Origin: Entomohabitans teleogrylli
GTDB lineage: Bacteria > Pseudomonadota > Gammaproteobacteria > Enterobacterales > Enterobacteriaceae
Length of the DNA: 64,000 nucleotides
Assembly (NCBI RefSeq): GCF_001484765.1
Contig: NZ_LLXO01000016.1
Coordinates: 62,001-126,000, forward strand
Direction of reading: 5' to 3'
Each line of letters begins with the position of its first letter. The first letter of the stretch is position 1. The translations under genes were made by a program, and so were the position numbers. Shown piece by piece: positions 19,994 through 29,529 of this stretch. The notes below the pieces were generated by a model. That model saw nothing but the letters and a program-made list of their open reading frames with translations, was not told where the DNA came from and made no database searches.

Positions 19994-20614
19994 GTGGAAA
20001 TTTATGAGAATGAAAACGATCAGCTCGAAGCGGTAAAACGCTTTTTTGCCGAAAACGGTAAAGCGCTGGTTGTTGGGGTGGTACTGGGCGTTGGCGCGTT
20101 GGTAGGCTGGCGCTACTGGAATAGCCATCAGATGGAATCAGCGATGTCTTCCTCGCTGGCGTACGAGACCGTGACGAATGCGGTGAATATCGATAAGCCG
20201 GATACCATCGCCGCGGCGGAGAAATTCGTCACGGAGAACAAAAATACCTATGGCGCGCTGACTGCCATGGAACTTGCCCAGAAATTTGCCGATAAAAACG
20301 ACCTTGCCAAAGCGGCTACGCAGTTACAGCAGGGGATCGGCAACACCAGCGATGAAAATCTGCAGGCGCTGCTGAATCTGCGTCTGGCGCGGGTTCAGAT
20401 TCAGCAGAAGCAGTCCGACGATGCGCTGAAAACCCTTGATGCGATAAAAGGGGAAGGTTGGCTGGCGATTGTTGCCGATCTGCGCGGCGATGCGTTGCTC
20501 AGTAAGGGCGATGTGCAGGGAGCCCGCGATGCCTGGAGTAAAGGCGTCGCCAGCGAGGCTTCTCCGGCGTTGCGTGAAATGATGCAGATGAAAATTAACA
20601 ACCTGTCCAGCTAA
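19994..20614 (+). CDS. yfgM: Periplasmic ancillary SecYEG translocon subunit YfgM
   Basis: Inner-membrane protein that associates with SecYEG and PpiD and helps hand over periplasmic clients. It has 206 residues as in E. coli. A single N-terminal anchor is near 24-42, followed by a TPR-like helical periplasmic domain. GTG start at 19994 with AAGGAGAAGG upstream. It lies between hisS and bamB (10-bp gap to bamB), so all three are probably co-transcribed. Confidence 0.95.
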   Translation: MEIYENENDQLEAVKRFFAENGKALVVGVVLGVGALVGWRYWNSHQMESAMSSSLAYETVTNAVNIDKPDTIAAAEKFVTENKNTYGALTAMELAQKFADKNDLAKAATQLQQGIGNTSDENLQALLNLRLARVQIQQKQSDDALKTLDAIKGEGWLAIVADLRGDALLSKGDVQGARDAWSKGVASEASPALREMMQMKINNLSS

Positions 20615-20624
20615 GAGGGACCAG

Positions 20625-21806
20625 ATGCAATTGCGTAAATTACTTGTGCCAGGCCTGATTTCTCTCGCGCTGCTCAGCGGCTGTTCACTGTTTAACAGTG
20701 AGGAAGATGTGGTGAAAATGTCGCCGCTGCCGCAGGTGGAAAATCAGTTTACGCCGACCACCGCATGGAAGACCTCGGTAGGTAACGGCATTGGCGAATT
20801 TTACTCCAACCTTCATCCCGCCTGGCAGGATGGCAATGTGTATGCCGCCGATCGTCGTGGTACCGTTAAAGCGGTAAATGCCAGCGATGGCAAAGAGATC
20901 TGGAAGGTCGATCTCTCCGAGAAGACCGGCTTCCTGTCCAGTAATCGTCCGGCGCTGCTATCTGGCGGTGTGACGGTTTCCGGCGGTCACGTCTATGTCG
21001 GCAGCGAAAAAGCCCAGGTTTACGCGCTGGATACCTCTGACGGTTCTGTCGCCTGGCAGACCAAAGTGGCTGGCGAAGCGCTGTCGCGTCCGGTAGTCAG
21101 CGATGGCCTGGTGCTGATCCATACCAGCAACGGTATGCTACAGGCGCTCAATGAAAGCGATGGCTCACTGAAATGGACCGCGAATCTGGATATGTCGGCG
21201 TTGACGCTGCGCGGTGAATCCGCTCCGGCGACGGCGTACGGCGCTGCGGTGGTAGGCGGCGACAATGGCCGCGTCAGCGCAGTCCTGATGCAGCAGGGCC
21301 AGTTGATCTGGCAACAGCGTATCTCCCAGGCCACTGGCGCTACTGAAATCGATCGCCTCAGCGATGTGGACACCACGCCGGTGATCGTTAACGGCATAGT
21401 CTACGCGCTGGCCTATAACGGTAACCTGACGGCGCTGGATCTGCGTTCCGGTCAGATCATGTGGAAACGCGAGCTGGGTTCGGTAAACGACTTTATTGTT
21501 GATAATAACCGTATCTATATGGTCGACCAGAGCGATCGTATTCTGGCCCTGACCACCGACGGCGGCGTTACACAGTGGACGCAGAGCGATCTGCTGCACC
21601 GTAACCTGACCGCGCCGGCGCTGTATAACGGCTACCTGGTGGTCGGCGACAGCGAAGGCTATATGCACTGGGTGGATATCAATGATGGCCACTTTGTGGC
21701 GCAGCAGAAAGTCGACAGCTCCGGCTTCCTGACGGAACCGGTGGTCGCCAGCGATAAGCTGCTGATCCAGGCGAAAGACGGCACGCTGTACGCCATCACC
21801 CGCTAA
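20625..21806 (+). CDS. bamB: Outer-membrane assembly lipoprotein BamB
   Basis: Lipoprotein subunit of the BAM complex that folds beta-barrel proteins into the outer membrane. It has 393 residues (392 in E. coli). The lipobox LLSGC puts the lipidated cysteine at C20. The rest is an eight-bladed PQQ-type propeller with repeated units such as GTVKAVNASDGKEIWK and GNLTALDLRSGQIMWK. Confidence 0.97.
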   Translation: MQLRKLLVPGLISLALLSGCSLFNSEEDVVKMSPLPQVENQFTPTTAWKTSVGNGIGEFYSNLHPAWQDGNVYAADRRGTVKAVNASDGKEIWKVDLSEKTGFLSSNRPALLSGGVTVSGGHVYVGSEKAQVYALDTSDGSVAWQTKVAGEALSRPVVSDGLVLIHTSNGMLQALNESDGSLKWTANLDMSALTLRGESAPATAYGAAVVGGDNGRVSAVLMQQGQLIWQQRISQATGATEIDRLSDVDTTPVIVNGIVYALAYNGNLTALDLRSGQIMWKRELGSVNDFIVDNNRIYMVDQSDRILALTTDGGVTQWTQSDLLHRNLTAPALYNGYLVVGDSEGYMHWVDINDGHFVAQQKVDSSGFLTEPVVASDKLLIQAKDGTLYAITR

Positions 21807-21830
21807 ACAGCGCTGCGCCAGTGTTGATGA

Positions 21831-21868
21831 AACGGTCCCTGAACGATCAGGGGCCGTTTACTGTTTTT
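21831..21868 (+). terminator. Rho-independent terminator after bamB
   Basis: 12-bp stem AACGGTCCCTGA (21831-21842) / TCAGGGGCCGTT (21847-21858, one G-T pair), ACGA loop, then a T5 run at 21864-21868. Confidence 0.75.
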
Positions 21869-21960
21869 AAAAACGGCCCTTTCGCGACCGGCAATATGCC
21901 GGGCGCCGGTAATCAATCAGAGCCGTTTGACGATTAATTTTTTAGAGTAATGAGGCATTT

Positions 21961-23433
21961 ATGGTACCTGTGGTCGCGCTGGTCGGGCGCCCTAACGTTG
22001 GTAAGTCAACGTTATTTAACCGTTTAACGCGTACCCGCGACGCGCTGGTGGCGGATTTTCCGGGGCTGACCCGCGATCGTAAATATGGTCGTGCCGAAGT
22101 GGAAGGCCGGGAATTTATTTGTATCGATACTGGCGGTATTGACGGTAACGAGGAAGGGGTGGAAACCCGGATGGCGGAACAGTCGCTGTTGGCGATTGAA
22201 GAAGCCGATGTGGTGCTGTTTATGGTGGATGCTCGCGCGGGCCTGATGCCGGCGGACGAAGCCATTGCCAGACATCTGCGCACCCGCGAGAAGCCGACGT
22301 TCCTGGTAGCCAATAAAACCGACGGCCTCGATCCAGACCAGGCGGTAGCCGATTTTTATTCGCTGGGTCTTGGGGAAATTCATCCGATAGCCGCATCCCA
22401 CGGGCGCGGCGTGACCTCTTTACTGGAACAGGTTCTGCTGCCGTGGATGGCGGATATCGATCCGCCGGAAGAGGTGGATGAAGACGCGGAATACTGGGCG
22501 CAGTTTGAAGAGAGTGAGCAGGAAGAGGAAGAGCCGGAGGAGGCGTTTAATCCCCAGGATCTGCCGATTAAGCTGGCGATTGTTGGCCGCCCCAACGTAG
22601 GTAAGTCAACGCTAACTAACCGTATCCTCGGGGAAGATCGCGTGGTGGTTTACGATATGCCCGGCACCACACGCGATAGCATCTACATTCCGATGGAACG
22701 CGATGAGCGGGAATATGTGCTGATTGATACCGCCGGGGTGCGCAAGCGCGGCAAAATCACCGATACGGTGGAGAAGTTCTCGGTGATTAAGACCTTGCAG
22801 GCCATTGAAGACGCCAACGTCGTGCTGTTGGTGATCGATGCCCGTGAAGGGATCTCCGATCAGGACCTCTCTCTGTTGGGCTTTATCCTCAATAGTGGGC
22901 GCTCACTGGTGATCGTCGTTAACAAATGGGACGGTCTGAGCCAGGAAGTCAAAGAGCAGGTCAAGGAGACGCTGGACTTCCGTCTGGGGTTCATTGATTT
23001 TGCCCGGGTACATTTTATTTCCGCTCTGCACGGCAGCGGGGTTGGTAATCTGTTTGAATCAGTGCGCGAAGCCTACGACAGTTCAACGCGTCGGGTAAGT
23101 ACCTCTATGCTGACGCGTATTATGAATATGGCGGCGGAAGACCATCAGCCGCCGATGGTGCGCGGCCGTCGGGTTAAACTCAAATATGCGCATGCTGGTG
23201 GTTATAACCCGCCGATTGTGGTCATTCACGGCAACCAGGTGAAAGACCTGCCGGATTCTTACAAACGCTATTTGATGAACTATTTCCGCAAATCGCTGGA
23301 TGTTATGGGGACTCCGATCCGCATTCAGTTCAAGGAAGGGGAAAACCCATTTGCCAATAAGCGCAACACGCTAACGCCGAATCAACTGCGTAAGCGTAAG
23401 CGTCTGATCAAACATATTAAGAAAGGCAAATGA
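21961..23433 (+). CDS. der: Ribosome biogenesis GTPase Der (EngA)
   Basis: Essential GTPase for 50S assembly. It has 490 residues as in E. coli. Two tandem GTPase domains each carry GRPNVGKS (9-16 and 209-216), a DxxG (DTGG, DTAG) and NKxD (NKTD, NKWD). An acidic linker ([12 protein letters not shown]) joins them, and a KH-like domain plus a basic tail ends KKGK. ATG chosen at 21961; the E. coli start is the same [12 protein letters not shown]. Confidence 0.98.
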   Translation: MVPVVALVGRPNVGKSTLFNRLTRTRDALVADFPGLTRDRKYGRAEVEGREFICIDTGGIDGNEEGVETRMAEQSLLAIEEADVVLFMVDARAGLMPADEAIARHLRTREKPTFLVANKTDGLDPDQAVADFYSLGLGEIHPIAASHGRGVTSLLEQVLLPWMADIDPPEEVDEDAEYWAQFEESEQEEEEPEEAFNPQDLPIKLAIVGRPNVGKSTLTNRILGEDRVVVYDMPGTTRDSIYIPMERDEREYVLIDTAGVRKRGKITDTVEKFSVIKTLQAIEDANVVLLVIDAREGISDQDLSLLGFILNSGRSLVIVVNKWDGLSQEVKEQVKETLDFRLGFIDFARVHFISALHGSGVGNLFESVREAYDSSTRRVSTSMLTRIMNMAAEDHQPPMVRGRRVKLKYAHAGGYNPPIVVIHGNQVKDLPDSYKRYLMNYFRKSLDVMGTPIRIQFKEGENPFANKRNTLTPNQLRKRKRLIKHIKKGK

Positions 23434-23473
23434 CGAATCACTAAGATTTAACTGTTCCTGGAAAAAACCACAG

Positions 23474-23498
23474 GCCCGCATGATGCGGGCTTTTTTTT
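23474..23498 (+). terminator. Rho-independent terminator of der
   Basis: Stem GCCCGCA (23474-23480) / TGCGGGC (23484-23490), TGA loop, then eight T. Confidence 0.9.
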
Positions 23499-24385
23499 GT
23501 GATGAGTTTTGATAAAGACGTATCAGAGTACTTATATATACATGCCTGTTTGGGGACATGGCAGAGACAGAATCATCTGCTAAAGCTGGCAGACGTTCAG
23601 ATACGCGCATGGATCATGTATACCGGTGAAGGGGGACATCTTTCCCTCTGCTACAGGCGCTGATAAAACCGATAATATCAGTACGCTAACGAAACTCCTG
23701 CCCGCCACTTTACCTGATTCAGGAGATAATATTCATTCAATTACAATAAATTGATGAATCTTCCTGGGTAATATTCATGTTGATATTTCTCTTAGTTATT
23801 GAAAAATCATACAGTTTATTACCATGAAAATTCTTAATTTATTATGTAATTGTTTGATCTCTTGATTTTGATTTCCTGAAAAAACATTAGGTTAGATTAT
23901 GCATTATCTGCCCAATTATGCTGTTATTTTGAGGGGAGTAGGATATTTCCGGGTTATCAACAGAGAGATTAAGAAATTAATTTAATAGATTTTAACGATC
24001 AATACAAAAAATATAATAGATAAAATAAATCAAATTGGTATTATTGATCGTTATAAACGATTAAGTGGTTTTAATTGGCTGGTATATAAATCCATTAAGC
24101 ACCGTACATTCACTTTTTAAAATTTCATAGGTAGGCCTATATATCAGTAAGTTTTCAGGTTGAATGAAAGACATATTGAAACAATCCAATTTTTTCCTGA
24201 AGAGTGTTTTTAGGTGGTTATTTAAACCGGTGGAAATTCACCTGTGGTGGAGTGTCTTCGCATCACTTAAACAGAAGAAATAAATGCGCAGGTCAGCCTG
24301 TCCGGGGATTTTTTGCGGACGTAACTGGTGAAAGACCCGGAATACTGTTGCGTTGATGACGGAGCAATAAATACAGGAGGTAACA
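23499..24385. other. AT-rich gene-free region upstream of the fimbrial genes
   Basis: About 890 bp with no credible gene in any frame and visibly lower G+C than its flanks, as in horizontally acquired or H-NS-silenced DNA. It holds an imperfect hairpin ATTCATTCAATT/AATTGATGAAT (23731-23759), a direct repeat TAATATTCAT near 23728 and 23769, and the 12-bp inverted repeat listed separately. The first fimbrial gene has a strong CAGGAGG ribosome site at its end. No usher, chaperone or major-pilin gene is present. Confidence 0.6.
23993..24053. repeat. 12-bp perfect inverted repeat around an AT-rich core
   Basis: TAACGATCAATA (23993-24004) and its exact complement TATTGATCGTTA (24042-24053) flank 37 bp that contain TATAAT. 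A further partial copy AACGATTA begins at 24056. Position upstream of a fimbrial cassette suggests regulator binding sites; the 37-bp core is short for a recombinase-invertible promoter. Confidence 0.55.
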
Positions 24386-24898
24386 ATGTTTATATGGAAG
24401 TCAGCACCCTTTGCCCTTGTGTGCTGCCTGGCCGGCTTGCCAGCCATCAGTCTGGCGGCAGATGGCGGCACCACCACGCTGACCATCACCGGCAACATCG
24501 TCGAGCCGGACTGCGTGATTAACAATAACCAGCAGATAGTGGTGGATTTTAAAGAGGTGATGACCACCCGTATTGACGGTGTGAGTTACAAACGAGAGCA
24601 GATTATCTACACCGTGAGCTGTGACAGTGACAAACTGATCAGTAATAAGCTGCTCATCACCCTGAGGGGGACTGCCGGTTACAACGCCGGCCTGTTCAGT
24701 ACCGATGTCACCGGTCTGGGTATCCGGGTGACCAATGCGTCCGGTACGGCTATCGCGCCCAACGGTACGGTGGATTTTACTTATGTGGACGGCGGTACGC
24801 CGCCGGTACTGTACGCGATACCGGTGGCGCAGAACGCCGCCACGCTGCCGAACGTGGATTTCAACGGCTCGGCGACCATGGTTTTCAGCTATCTGTGA
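24386..24898 (+). CDS. Minor fimbrial subunit (chaperone-usher pilin family)
   Basis: 170 residues with a signal peptide likely cleaved after ISLA (about residue 24). The pilin fold is supported by the early ITGNIVEPDCVIN strand, a second cysteine at YTVSCDSD for the family disulfide, and the C-terminal MVFSYL with the alternating hydrophobic/aromatic pattern used for donor-strand binding. It resembles tip or adaptor subunits of PapF/MrpF type. It is followed after 10 bp by a second pilin. No assembly genes accompany it. Confidence 0.75.
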   Translation: MFIWKSAPFALVCCLAGLPAISLAADGGTTTLTITGNIVEPDCVINNNQQIVVDFKEVMTTRIDGVSYKREQIIYTVSCDSDKLISNKLLITLRGTAGYNAGLFSTDVTGLGIRVTNASGTAIAPNGTVDFTYVDGGTPPVLYAIPVAQNAATLPNVDFNGSATMVFSYL

Positions 24899-24908
24899 GG
24901 ATGACCGA

Positions 24909-25424
24909 ATGAATCAGTTAACGGCAGGTTTGCTGCTGCTGGGGGCTGGCCTGGTCGGGATAACTCCGGCGATGGCGGCCAGTGACGCAGAGATCACTTT
25001 CAAGGGCACGCTGGTGACGCCGCCGGGGTGCTCGATTAACAACGATCAGACTATCCATGTGCCTTTCGGGGATCGTCTTTCGATTAAAAAGGTCGTCGAT
25101 GGTATTTACCGCGAAGAGGTGAATTACAGCCTGGATTGCGAAAATACCGTGGGTCGCGACTGGAAACTGATGCTCAGCGTACGCGGTACCCAGGCGACTT
25201 TCGATACCACGGATCGGGCGACGGTGGCGACCTCGTCAGGCAATATCGGCAACCTCGGGGTGAAGATCCTGCGCGACGGTCAGCCATTCACCTTTGACAC
25301 ACCGGTAGAAATCAGCCTGGCGTCGAAGCCGAAAATCGAGGGGCTGCTGGTACAGCGTCCCGGTATTGAACTGGCGGAAGGGCCGTTTGAAGCCACGGTA
25401 ACCCTGAGAGCGGAATACCTGTAA
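24909..25424 (+). CDS. Minor fimbrial subunit, second copy type
   Basis: 171 residues with a signal peptide ending AMA (about residue 23), then ITFKGTLVTPPGCSIN, a classic pilin N-terminal strand with the first disulfide cysteine; the second is in LDCENT. It ends VTLRAEYL, the donor-strand-type tail. It is a paralogue rather than a copy of the preceding subunit. The stop overlaps a possible ATG of the next frame (TAATG), suggesting coupling to the adhesin gene. Confidence 0.75.
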   Translation: MNQLTAGLLLLGAGLVGITPAMAASDAEITFKGTLVTPPGCSINNDQTIHVPFGDRLSIKKVVDGIYREEVNYSLDCENTVGRDWKLMLSVRGTQATFDTTDRATVATSSGNIGNLGVKILRDGQPFTFDTPVEISLASKPKIEGLLVQRPGIELAEGPFEATVTLRAEYL

Positions 25425-25468
25425 TGGTCATCGGGCTGCGGAACATTATGTATAGCAGTAGGGTACTT

Positions 25469-26431
25469 ATGGAAAAGAGAAAATTATACCGATTAATTCT
25501 GGCGGGTAGCGCCATTCTCGGCGGTTCGCTGTTTTTTTCCGCGCCGGCGTCGGCGGGGAGTTGTACTTCCAACTCAGGTGGCGGATGCCCGGTGGTGACC
25601 TCTGTGACTCATCAGTCAGGTAATAATTATACCGTTAACTGGATATATGAAGGGGCTGCGCAATACTGGGTGTCTGCATCCGGAATGGGAGCGTCGGCAT
25701 GGGGTCTGTATTTAATCACTAATTACGTGTCCAGCGGGCATTACGTCCAGGGCGGGAATTATCAGGGGCTGAAGACGGTTACGCGTAGTGACCCGGTTGT
25801 GCATGCTAATGGAACCACCGGAACGGATAATTGTACCAATGATTCCTCGGCGGGAGGTGTTTACTGCGATCATAGTAACTATGCATCACGCTTTCTGTTG
25901 AAACATGGTAGTGGCGGTACGACTACAGTGACGATACCAGATAATGTTACCAACTCCTGTATCGTCTTTGGCATCCCGCGTAGTGGCATGAATGAATTCT
26001 TCACGGTGTTTTCTGGCTATGTGTCGACCCCGGTTTGTGGACCCGGCGGGGTTAGTGTTCCGGAGCCTGAACCCGATCCGGAATGGTGCGGGATGAGTAC
26101 CAGCGAGCTGATCTACGATTTCCTTGATATGGCGCCGGCAGGGGTGGCCGGGCAATCGCTAACCCGTACAGCAACCATGACTTGTAGCAAAGCCAATGTG
26201 CCCTACAACCTGTATCTGTCCAATATCTCCACCTCCGGACGTGATACCATTAATTTGGGCAGAGGGGTTAGTGCTAAAGTTACGGTCAATGAGCAGTCCC
26301 TGCAGACGATGCGAACATCTGGAGCAGACACGAATTTGCTGAGAGTCACCGTCACCCTGAGTGGTACGCCAACCAGCACCGGACCGATTGGCGGGCAGAA
26401 TATTGGGATTCTGGCGGTGGAATACTATTAG
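25469..26431 (+). CDS. Putative two-domain fimbrial tip adhesin
   Basis: From ATG 25469 the product has 320 residues with a clean signal peptide MEKRKLYRLI...SAPASA (cut near 29). In-frame starts at 25448 and 25424 exist, but would give an unusually long n-region. An N-terminal Cys-rich lectin-like domain (30-195; C32, C40, C122, C133, C164, C190; histidines 48, 91, 112, 135, 146) is joined by the linker PEPEPDPE (198-205) to a C-terminal pilin domain ending ILAVEYY. This is the plan of PapG/MrpH-type tip adhesins. Family assignment and ligand are inferred. Confidence 0.7.
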   Translation: MEKRKLYRLILAGSAILGGSLFFSAPASAGSCTSNSGGGCPVVTSVTHQSGNNYTVNWIYEGAAQYWVSASGMGASAWGLYLITNYVSSGHYVQGGNYQGLKTVTRSDPVVHANGTTGTDNCTNDSSAGGVYCDHSNYASRFLLKHGSGGTTTVTIPDNVTNSCIVFGIPRSGMNEFFTVFSGYVSTPVCGPGGVSVPEPEPDPEWCGMSTSELIYDFLDMAPAGVAGQSLTRTATMTCSKANVPYNLYLSNISTSGRDTINLGRGVSAKVTVNEQSLQTMRTSGADTNLLRVTVTLSGTPTSTGPIGGQNIGILAVEYY

Positions 26432-26457
26432 CGCCTTGATTTGTCTTTTCGGTTTCA

Positions 26458-26479
26458 GGCCGCTTATCAGCGGCCTTTT
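26458..26479 (+). terminator. Rho-independent terminator of the fimbrial cassette
   Basis: Stem GGCCGCT (26458-26464) / AGCGGCC (26469-26475), TATC loop, then TTTT. Confidence 0.85.
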
Positions 26480-27040
26480 CTGTGTTGCTTCTGCTCATTT
26501 CAGTGGAGACGATGCTGACCATTATGGACGGCATTATCTGCTGAGCCGCCAGTCCCGTTGGTGCTGATGATCCTGACCCCGAATATGATCCCCTCATCGC
26601 CCGGGATAACCGATACCCACTGGCAGATGGAAAAGTGTTTATGATTTCGGGATGCTGTTTCAGCGGAAGCTAACGGAGTGCTTTAGTTTTTTGTGTCCCC
26701 AATTTGATTGTTAAAATGTAAAATCATTTTAAATCAATGCCTTTATATGGTTTTTTATCTTTTATACTAAGAAAGTCAGGTAATGGACTGCTGAGATCTG
26801 CTGCAATTTATATATTGGTTATCACGACCGTATTGTTGCGGGGGATATTTTCATGTTCTGTTGTTATAGTTTATTGAAATGTATTTCTGGTTTTTATGAG
26901 TGCAGCGTAAACATGATTAAAAAAGTTAATTTTTTATCCGCTGTGGTTGTATTGCCGGGAATAATGGCGAGAATAGTACCTCCTTATTCTTAAACCACAG
27001 AATCGGGAAATACGCTAAAAATACATTACAAGGATTTGTT
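26480..27040. other. Intergenic region between adhesin and lipoprotein
   Basis: About 560 bp without an intact gene. The first part holds two open stretches in different frames, one ending TGA at 26565-26567 and the next (about 41 codons, no start) ending TAA at 26671-26673; they could be decayed coding sequence but match nothing I know. From about 26690 the DNA becomes AT-rich and should contain the promoter of the lipoprotein gene. Confidence 0.5.
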
Positions 27041-27346
27041 ATGAAAAAAATCACTTTGCCGCTTACTCTGGGCCTTGCCGTATTACTGACCGGGTGCGCC
27101 ACCGGTGCGCCGGATATGATGAGACTGCAACAGGGCACCACAAATGAACTGGGACTTTCCTCTACGGATGAAGTCACCCTTAGTAATGTGGTGAAAGGCC
27201 CGGCCAGCGCTTTGGGCGGCAGCACGGTAACCTGGGATGCAACGACCACTAAAGGCCGCAAATTCAGCTGTAAAACGTTGATGATGCCGTCACTCAATCC
27301 GCTGGAAAAAGCCCCTTACGGGAATTTTGAGTGCGCGCCAAAATAA
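27041..27346 (+). CDS. Small lipoprotein of unknown function
   Basis: 101 residues with signal sequence MKKITLPLTLGLAVLLTGC; the lipobox LTGC puts the modified cysteine at C19, and +2 is Ala, which predicts outer-membrane sorting. The mature part is small, with two cysteines (KFSCKT and NFECAPK) that could form a disulfide. AAGGA stands 8 bp before the ATG. I do not recognise the family. It is a single gene flanked by AT-rich DNA, next to the fimbrial cassette, so it may belong to the same acquired segment. Confidence 0.75.
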   Translation: MKKITLPLTLGLAVLLTGCATGAPDMMRLQQGTTNELGLSSTDEVTLSNVVKGPASALGGSTVTWDATTTKGRKFSCKTLMMPSLNPLEKAPYGNFECAPK

Positions 27347-27364
27347 ATTCTGTGCCAGCATCTG

Positions 27365-27398
27365 ATGACGGCGTCCTGGCCAGACTGGACGCCGTCAT
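27365..27398 (+). repeat. Strong stem-loop after the lipoprotein gene
   Basis: Perfect 12-bp stem ATGACGGCGTCC (27365-27376) / GGACGCCGTCAT (27387-27398) with a 10-nt loop. No T run follows, so it is more likely an mRNA-protecting 3' structure or a weak terminator than a typical one. Confidence 0.6.
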
Positions 27399-27910
27399 TC
27401 AGATAATTATGTGCTTTAACAATCTCCAGTGACTTTTTACTGGTTCCCCGTACTGTCTGGCGACACAACGGCAAGCCAGTTTTCTCAGACATCACAATAT
27501 ATGAAGTCGCGCGGTTTTTTCGGTGTCGCATTTATTCTCTGAGGATAGTTCGAAATATCTGAAATTAAGAGCTGCGCTGATTGATAGCTGTTAGCTGAAA
27601 AGCTAAATAACAGGGATGTTGTCAATATATTGATTTTTAATAATACTGCACAGTAATACTTCTCTGTTAACGCCTGCTGTGGTAATGCCTGATATATTGT
27701 CAATACTCTGTGGATATCAGTATGGAAACGGGTATACAGATTCACCCGGACAACGACGATGCCATCCGTGCAATACGGTGAGGCAGCGTTCAGCGACGCA
27801 GAAGGCTGGGGGTGACAGGTTACGTTACAGTAAAACGAGGCTAATATAGTGTCGTCCATCAGAGGATGTACTGCGACGGGGCGTAACCCCCATTTTGCTG
27901 AGGAGATGAC
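27399..27910. other. Gene-free region before yfgJ
   Basis: About 510 bp. A 124-codon open frame on the minus strand (27485-27859) has no ribosome site, biased composition or recognisable domain, and I do not regard it as a gene. The yfgJ-proximal end should hold the yfgJ promoter. Confidence 0.5.
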
Positions 27911-28132
27911 GTGGAATTTAACTGCCCGGGCTGCCAGAAACCGTTAGCGGTGGAAGGACAGCATGCCCATTGTGAGAGTTGCCAGCGGGATTTTAGCCTT
28001 GAGGCCCGCTGCCCGGAATGCCACAAACCGTTGCAGGTACTGAAAGCCTGTGGCGCGGTGGACTATTTTTGCCAGAACGGCCATGGGTTGATTTCACGCA
28101 AGCGCGTGGAGTGGACGCCCGTCGGTCATTAA
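27911..28132 (+). CDS. yfgJ: Zinc-ribbon protein YfgJ
   Basis: 73-residue double zinc-ribbon protein of unknown role, similar to E. coli YfgJ. Cysteine pairs at C5/C8, C21/C24, C34/C37 and C47/C54 would bind two zinc ions. The conserved block LQVLKACGAVDYFCQ-GHGLIS is intact. Start is GTG at 27911 with AGGAG 6 bp upstream. It converges with xseA and shares a terminator with it. Confidence 0.92.
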   Translation: MEFNCPGCQKPLAVEGQHAHCESCQRDFSLEARCPECHKPLQVLKACGAVDYFCQNGHGLISRKRVEWTPVGH

Positions 28133-28137
28133 TCCTC

Positions 28138-28161
28138 AAAGCGCGATGGCTACGCGCTTTT
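28138..28161. terminator. Bidirectional terminator between yfgJ and xseA
   Basis: Stem AAAGCGCG (28138-28145) / CGCGCTTT (28153-28160). It overlaps the xseA stop codon and has A and T runs on either side, so it can serve both convergent genes. Confidence 0.65.
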
Positions 28162-29529
28162 CGTGCGGCGCGGCTTACGTTTGCCGGCGCTGCTCACCCC
28201 TTTTACTTCGCTTTCTACCCAGCCATCTTCCAGCCGGGTGGTCAGCATATCGCCGGTTTTCACCTGTGCGGTCTGTTTCAGCACTTTCCCGTCGCCAGCG
28301 GTGGTGACGCTATAGCCGCGCGCCAGCGTCGCCAGCGGACTGACTGCCTCGAGATGGGTGAGGGTATTACCAAAGCGCTCCCGGGAATGACTCAGACGGG
28401 CGCTTATCAGCTGCGACAGACGATACTCCAGTTGTTGTACTTTCGACTGCGCGCGGTGGATGCGTGGTTGCGGCTGTTGTTGATTCAGACGCTGGCTCAG
28501 GCGCTGCTCGCGCTCGCGGGCGCGGCGCAACTGTAACTCCAGACCGGAAATCATACGCTGACGCAGGGAGACCAGCAGAGTCTGCTGGCGCGCCAGGCGC
28601 AATTGAGGGTGCTGCTGTTGCAAACGATGTTGCAGACCGGTGAACTGGCGGGTCTTGTGGGAAAGATAGTAGTCCATCGCCATCTCCAGCCGCTGCTGCT
28701 GGCTGTGAAGCTGGCGCACCAGTTCCTGCTGGTTGCGGCTAACCAGTTCTGCCGCCGCAGAAGGCGTCGGGGCGCGCATGTCGGCGACAAAATCAGCGAT
28801 GGTGACGTCGGTTTCATGGCCCACGGCGCTGACAACCGGAATGCGGCTGGCAAAAATGGCTCTGGCGACCCGCTCGTCGTTAAAACTCCACAAGTCCTCC
28901 AGCGAACCGCCGCCGCGCCCGACAATTAGCACATCACATTCGTTGCGCTGATTGGCCAGCTCGATGGCCCGGACAATCTGCTGCGGGGCATCGGCGCCCT
29001 GAACCGCCGTTGGGTAGATCACCACCGGCAGGGAAGGATCGCGGCGCTGCAGAATATGCAGAATGTCGTGCAGCGCCGCCCCGGTACGCGATGTGACGAC
29101 GCCCACCTGGCGGGCCGGCGAGGGCAGGGACTGCTTTTTACCCGGGTCGAATAACCCTTCCGCGAAGAGTCGCTGTTTCAGTTGTTCGTACTGTTGCTGC
29201 AATAAGCCTTCGCCGGCGGGTTGCATACTTTCGGCAATGATCTGGTAATCGCCGCGCGGTTCGTAGAGGGTGATGGTCGCCCGCACCAGCACCTGCTGCC
29301 CGTGCTGAGGACGGAACGTCACTCGCCGGTTGCTGTTGCGGAACATCGCGCAGCGCACCTGAGCGGTATCGTCTTTCAGGGTAAAATACCAGTGGCCGGA
29401 AGCCGGCTGGGTGAAGTTGGATATCTCACCGCTGATCCACACCTGGCCCATCTCCTGCTCAAGCAGCAGACGCACCGTCTGGTTAAGGCGGCTAACGGTA
29501 AAAATGGACGGGCATTGAACTGGTAACAT
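28150..29529 (-). CDS. xseA: Exodeoxyribonuclease VII large subunit
   Basis: Catalytic and DNA-binding subunit of ExoVII, which degrades single-stranded DNA from both ends. It has 459 residues (456 in E. coli). An N-terminal OB fold (about 1-105, [24 protein letters not shown]) is followed by the catalytic domain with [16 protein letters not shown] and [14 protein letters not shown], then a long coiled coil rich in Gln and Arg, and the C-terminal LARGYSVTT segment. It is divergent from guaB; the small subunit gene xseB is not in this window. Confidence 0.97.
   Translation of the reverse strand: MLPVQCPSIFTVSRLNQTVRLLLEQEMGQVWISGEISNFTQPASGHWYFTLKDDTAQVRCAMFRNSNRRVTFRPQHGQQVLVRATITLYEPRGDYQIIAESMQPAGEGLLQQQYEQLKQRLFAEGLFDPGKKQSLPSPARQVGVVTSRTGAALHDILHILQRRDPSLPVVIYPTAVQGADAPQQIVRAIELANQRNECDVLIVGRGGGSLEDLWSFNDERVARAIFASRIPVVSAVGHETDVTIADFVADMRAPTPSAAAELVSRNQQELVRQLHSQQQRLEMAMDYYLSHKTRQFTGLQHRLQQQHPQLRLARQQTLLVSLRQRMISGLELQLRRAREREQRLSQRLNQQQPQPRIHRAQSKVQQLEYRLSQLISARLSHSRERFGNTLTHLEAVSPLATLARGYSVTTAGDGKVLKQTAQVKTGDMLTTRLEDGWVESEVKGVSSAGKRKPRRTKSA

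Noticed and set aside
21961-23433. Internal repeat in der
   Set aside because: The two similar halves are the family's normal tandem GTPase domains, not a recent duplication.
27485-27859. 124-codon minus-strand frame before yfgJ
   Set aside because: No Shine-Dalgarno, no signal or domain pattern, in AT-rich DNA where such frames arise by chance.
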